Below, piece after piece: positions 61,121 to 64,000 of a DNA stretch of 64,000 bases. Source of the stretch: Himantopus leucocephalus (Eukaryota; Chordata; Aves; Charadriiformes; Recurvirostridae). Both the position numbers and the translations under genes were made by a program. The stretch covers positions 3,520,292-3,584,291 of the forward strand of contig RSEF01000020.1 in assembly GCA_003993805.1 (NCBI GenBank), read 5' to 3'. A model generated the notes under the pieces. The model did not search any database and was not told the DNA's origin. It worked only from the letters and a program-made list of their open reading frames with translations. Numbering within the stretch: position 1 is the stretch's first letter; the number at the start of each line of letters is the position of its first letter.

Positions 61121-61915
61121 GTTTGAACTGTCATCCCTGAGGACTCCAAATAGAGATGCAAAAATATGAATATATGTCCAGGGGAACCTTGCTTGACTTC
61201 TATAATGTTGTGAGCCGGCAATACTACAGGGTCCGGCCACAACCACACTGCACACTCTCAGCACTGACCTGTGCTACGCTTTCTCCAGGGAAATTGCCTG
61301 CTGTCATCAGGCTTATTTCAATTACAATTGCCTTTCGACTTTTGTCTCTTTAAGGAAAAGCAGGTCTGAAATCTATCACAGATGCTTCATGGCTATACAC
61401 TCATTATTAGTTCTCCTGCTTTTTAAGGGCCATGACTCACAAGCTGGGTTGTCCTCTGCACGCTGAGAAACGGGCAGGAAGGGCCGTGAATCACTCCAGA
61501 CACCATTACCTCTTGCAGGGATTGAGTAATGGGACAGAAGCACAAGGAGCCAACCTTTCCCGCAGACCGCACAGAGGAATTTATTGCTGCCTGGGAGTTG
61601 CCACCACTTTGGTCACCCACCAAAAAGGAACAGACATGGCAGGAGGGAGCGCGTTCCTCCAAAGGTCTTGGTGGCAAATATCACAATGCAGAAGACGACT
61701 CCGATGCCCCATTCCTTTGTTGCAGATGGCATCCAGCCATGTTCTCCATAAGCACCACCTCCATGAAGTGGTACTGCTAAAGGAGGCTGTCACACTTGCT
61801 TCCAGTGAACAGTGGCAGATATTTTTCCCAGAGCTGACAGATTCAGTATGAATCAAAAAGATCTTTTTTAACTACACCCCTTTCACCGCCCTACCAGTGG
61901 CACATGAGCCTCTAT
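61121..61915. other. non-coding stretch with overlapping moderate frames
   Basis: The 139-codon frame 61432-61851 (plus) is overlapped by an 83-codon plus frame and by 84- and 91-codon minus frames. It resembles no protein I recognise, including retroviral pol or CR1 ORF2. Treated as non-coding. Confidence 0.5.
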
Positions 61916-61929
61916 TGCCCTCTCGCGGC
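61916..61929 (-). promoter_or_regulatory. CTCF-like motif
   Basis: TGCCCTCTCGCGGC fits the reverse complement of the CTCF core with one mismatch (C where R is usual). It includes the CpG typical of methylation-sensitive CTCF sites. It lies 26 bp left of the old CR1 remnant. Motif evidence only. Confidence 0.3.
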
Positions 61930-61954
61930 TGGTTTGCCTGTAAAAGTAGTACTG

Positions 61955-62085
61955 GGGTGAGAAAGACCTCTCAGGTCATCGAGTCCTATCATTTTTTATT
62001 GCAGACAAACACATTATGTAAGCCCTTTAATAAATGTTATCAAACCCGCCTGTAAAAACTCGTTAGGTTAATGTGGTGCTATTTT
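61955..62085 (-). repeat. ancient CR1-like LINE 3' remnant
   Basis: AGAAAGACCTCTCAGGTC, ATCGAGTCCTATC, then GCAGACAAACACATTATG, AATGTTATCAAACCCGCC and TAAAAACTCGTTAGGTT follow in order the reverse complement of an old CR1 3' end ('gaaaggacctctcaggtcatcgagtccaatc..atcaaactc..cttgaaactagttaggtt'). It is diverged but collinear over about 130 bp. The subfamily cannot be assigned. Confidence 0.6.
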
Positions 62086-63280
62086 TATTAAAGCTCAGAG
62101 AACTTGCGTTTAACAGCAATTACACTGTTTAAACATGAAACAACTCTAAAACGATAGAAGCCAGAGCTTAGCATCGACTGAGATTCACAGCCCCAAACAG
62201 CATCTCTCAGAGTCAGGCTGACTTTTCGGTTCTGCAATTACACCCCCAACTTTTCTCAACAGTGACAGTGATTCCACACTCTCAAAGGATTCAGATCTGC
62301 TCCTGAGTGAAGGATTTGACTTCCAGCTCTCAGCTTGTTCTGCACAAGGCTCCCCTGAAGCCCTACGAAATTCAGATGGGAGGCATTCCCACAACATCTC
62401 CGCTCCGGCACTCAAAATGGCCCCCAGGAGGGACAAATACTGAGCATTTGACTCAGTGTAGCATGTTACTCACCAGCTAACAGCATGAGAAAAATCGTGG
62501 TCCTACAGCTAAAAGCTGCCTCTTCAGTAAGATTTACAGATAAGATGCAACTAAGCTAATTTTAAACAATGAAGCACCCTTTGTGGTAAGGTGTCTTTAG
62601 GGGCAGGGGAAGTTCCTGCACACACTGGGGGAATTTCACCTCTGTCTAAATGCCCTAAAAGGAGTCAGTCAGGTGGAGATGAGACAGGAGCTTCAACTAA
62701 GAACTCTGCAGGAAACAAAGTGAGATTTTTTTCTTCCTGCAAGCACTTCATTACATCAACTGGTGTGTACAATAAGTCAAACCGAAACAAGAGAATTCAA
62801 AGACTTCATTCTGGATTCCAACAGCAGAAAAGAAAGCTCAAGCTCCTTACCGTTTGCTATTATAAGGCAGAGAGCCACCAACACTGCAAGCAGAAAGCAT
62901 CAAGTGTCCTCACCTCTTTTCTCTCTGGAGCAGATGTTCCTGTTCCTGCAGGGAGAAGACAGGACTCGTGAGCAAATTCAGGTTAACTCTTCCACGCTCC
63001 TGTTTCAAACATTGTCCCAGAAAGCAGAAGACAAAAAACATCATCTCTCTGAACATCCAACAGGAGACCAGCAGAACCAGCACTTATCTGAACTCCAAAA
63101 GGCATTATTTTCAATAAGAATTTCTATTTTTATCAGCATGGACTTCTTATAAGGCTATTTCCATATTCTATGAGTCTCTCTAAAACCTTCATGCTCAGCA
63201 ACCTGGCAATTGTCACACACAGTGCACAACCAAGAAAACAAAAGGCCATAGTTTAAGTAAAGTTGGTGCTGAGCCCTCAT
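62086..63280. other. non-coding stretch, no gene seen
   Basis: Frames of 126 codons (62591-62971, plus) and 129 codons (62763-63152, plus) overlap in different phases and are not recognisable. The left end up to about 62160 is AT-rich. Confidence 0.55.
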
Positions 63281-63780
63281 TAGTCCGGTGTTGGCAGGAC
63301 TTTATTAATGGCAGTAATTAGTAGAAAAAAAAAGTTCAGTGGTGGCAGTGGAAAATTCTACCACTTAAATATTCATTATTATCGACTCCTCCAGCTTCAC
63401 GATGCAAGCTATCTGATTAGCTTCCTTTGGGCCAGCCTCTCAGGTCAGCTCTGCTGGTAGCGTTGAAGGTGAAAGGCTGGAAATATTAAAGTTCTTTCAG
63501 AAGTCAGCAGAATTATTATGCTAAGACAAATGACCACCCCTCAATTCCCTGAGCATCCCCTTCGGTTCTCCAGGGCATCAGGGCAACCTGAGCACGGCTA
63601 ACAGCTACTGCTCTTCACTTTGGCCTTTTAATTCACAAGCAACAGTAAAGCGGTAAGGAAGACCAAGAGGGAAATAAAGCACTGATTATAGCAACAACAC
63701 ACTAAATATAGAAAGATCACAGATCCATAAAATGCTCTGCAATTGTCTAATAGGACTGATTAATTAAGATCAGTAGGGAA
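63281..63780. other. AT-rich block, candidate conserved non-coding element
   Basis: Unique AT-rich sequence with TAAT cores (TTATTAATGG, AGTAATTAGTAG, CTGATTAGC, CTGATTAATTAAG) and no frame or recognised repeat. It resembles developmental enhancer sequence; conservation is untested. Confidence 0.28.
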
Positions 63781-63869
63781 ACCTGGAAAGTTTTGTAGCA
63801 AAGGCCCTTTAAACACAAAGTAGGAAAATTAAAAAATCTAGGACAGAATTCTCAGTAAGTTCTGTCTCC

Positions 63870-63985
63870 ATTTGTGGGTGTTCAACTTTGAGACAGTTAG
63901 GTCTAGATTATCAGAGCAATCTGAATGCTTAAACATGAAGTCCACGGGAAGTAGAGGCACAAGCCCTGGAGAGTCAATAACCCAA
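63870..63985. repeat. old amniote interspersed repeat (unnamed), truncated by window end
   Basis: GTGGGTGTTCAACTTTGAG, ACAGTTAGGTCTAGATTATC, AGAGCAATCTGAATGC and TGAAGTCCACGGGAAG match a pattern common in reptile and bird DNA ('gggtgcccaactttgagacacttaggtctgattttcagag..gaagtcaatggga'). It may belong to the same broad set as the palindromic pieces at 19670 and 55258. Recognition is from memory; no name assigned. Confidence 0.45.
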
Positions 63986-64000
63986 TGTCTGTTTTTCAAA

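Noticed and set aside
61432..61851. 139-codon frame as a retroelement remnant
   Set aside because: No reverse-transcriptase, integrase or gag-like motif was found, and no LTR or CR1 sequence adjoins it.
1..64000. CRISPR arrays, operons, prophage or bacterial mobile elements
   Set aside because: The sequence is vertebrate nuclear DNA; no regular spaced repeats, ribosome binding sites or bacterial-type gene packing occur.
1..64000. tRNA genes
   Set aside because: No A-box and B-box pair with a plausible cloverleaf was found; the AAATCGACCC block near 51810 belongs to a MIR-like SINE.

Overview
This looks like 64 kb of bird nuclear DNA from a gene-poor interval, either a gene desert or a very long intron. 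The clearest sign is a 3' CR1 LINE fragment at 41784-42181 whose sequence and 8-bp-type 3' terminal repeats match avian CR1. A second, more diverged CR1 3' end lies at 42556-42707, and two very old CR1-like remnants lie at about 26180 and 61955. Several heavily eroded MIR/CORE-SINE-type copies of the amniote kind are also present. No mammalian Alu or L1, no bacterial gene structure and no viral genome is visible. All family names come from memory of consensus sequences, because no database could be searched.

No protein-coding exon, tRNA, rRNA or known microRNA could be supported anywhere. The open frames are short, overlap on opposite strands and resemble no protein family I recognise. The longest are 288 codons (6049-6915, minus), 219 codons (37342-38001, plus), 202 codons (52133-52741, minus) and 170 codons (59583-60095, plus). 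They sit in GC-richer stretches, where long chance frames are expected.

Layout: 1-13.5 kb is non-coding DNA with two short tandem duplications (44 bp and 26 bp units) and MIR remnants. At 13.8-14.1 kb there is a 128-bp duplication around a single N. At 19.5 kb and 38.8 kb there are 100-N gaps. The 21.0-21.3, 28.0-28.3, 30.0-30.3, 45.8-46.1, 55.5-56.0 and 63.3-63.8 kb stretches are AT-rich, rich in TAAT cores and free of recognisable repeats; they are candidate conserved regulatory elements. CpG-rich blocks stand out at 27.65-28.0, 29.2-29.4 and 38.37-38.72 kb, the last directly beside a gap. CR1 and MIR remnants cluster at 41.6-42.7 kb.

The most actionable observations are about the assembly. 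Three of the five single-N positions are flanked by near-identical direct repeats (128, 86 and about 22 bp), the pattern expected of failed overlap joins that create false duplications. I did not find a convincing undescribed biological system. The best biological leads are the CpG-rich block at the second gap, the AT-rich candidate enhancers and a perfect 20-bp palindrome in the CpG-rich block at 27.7 kb.
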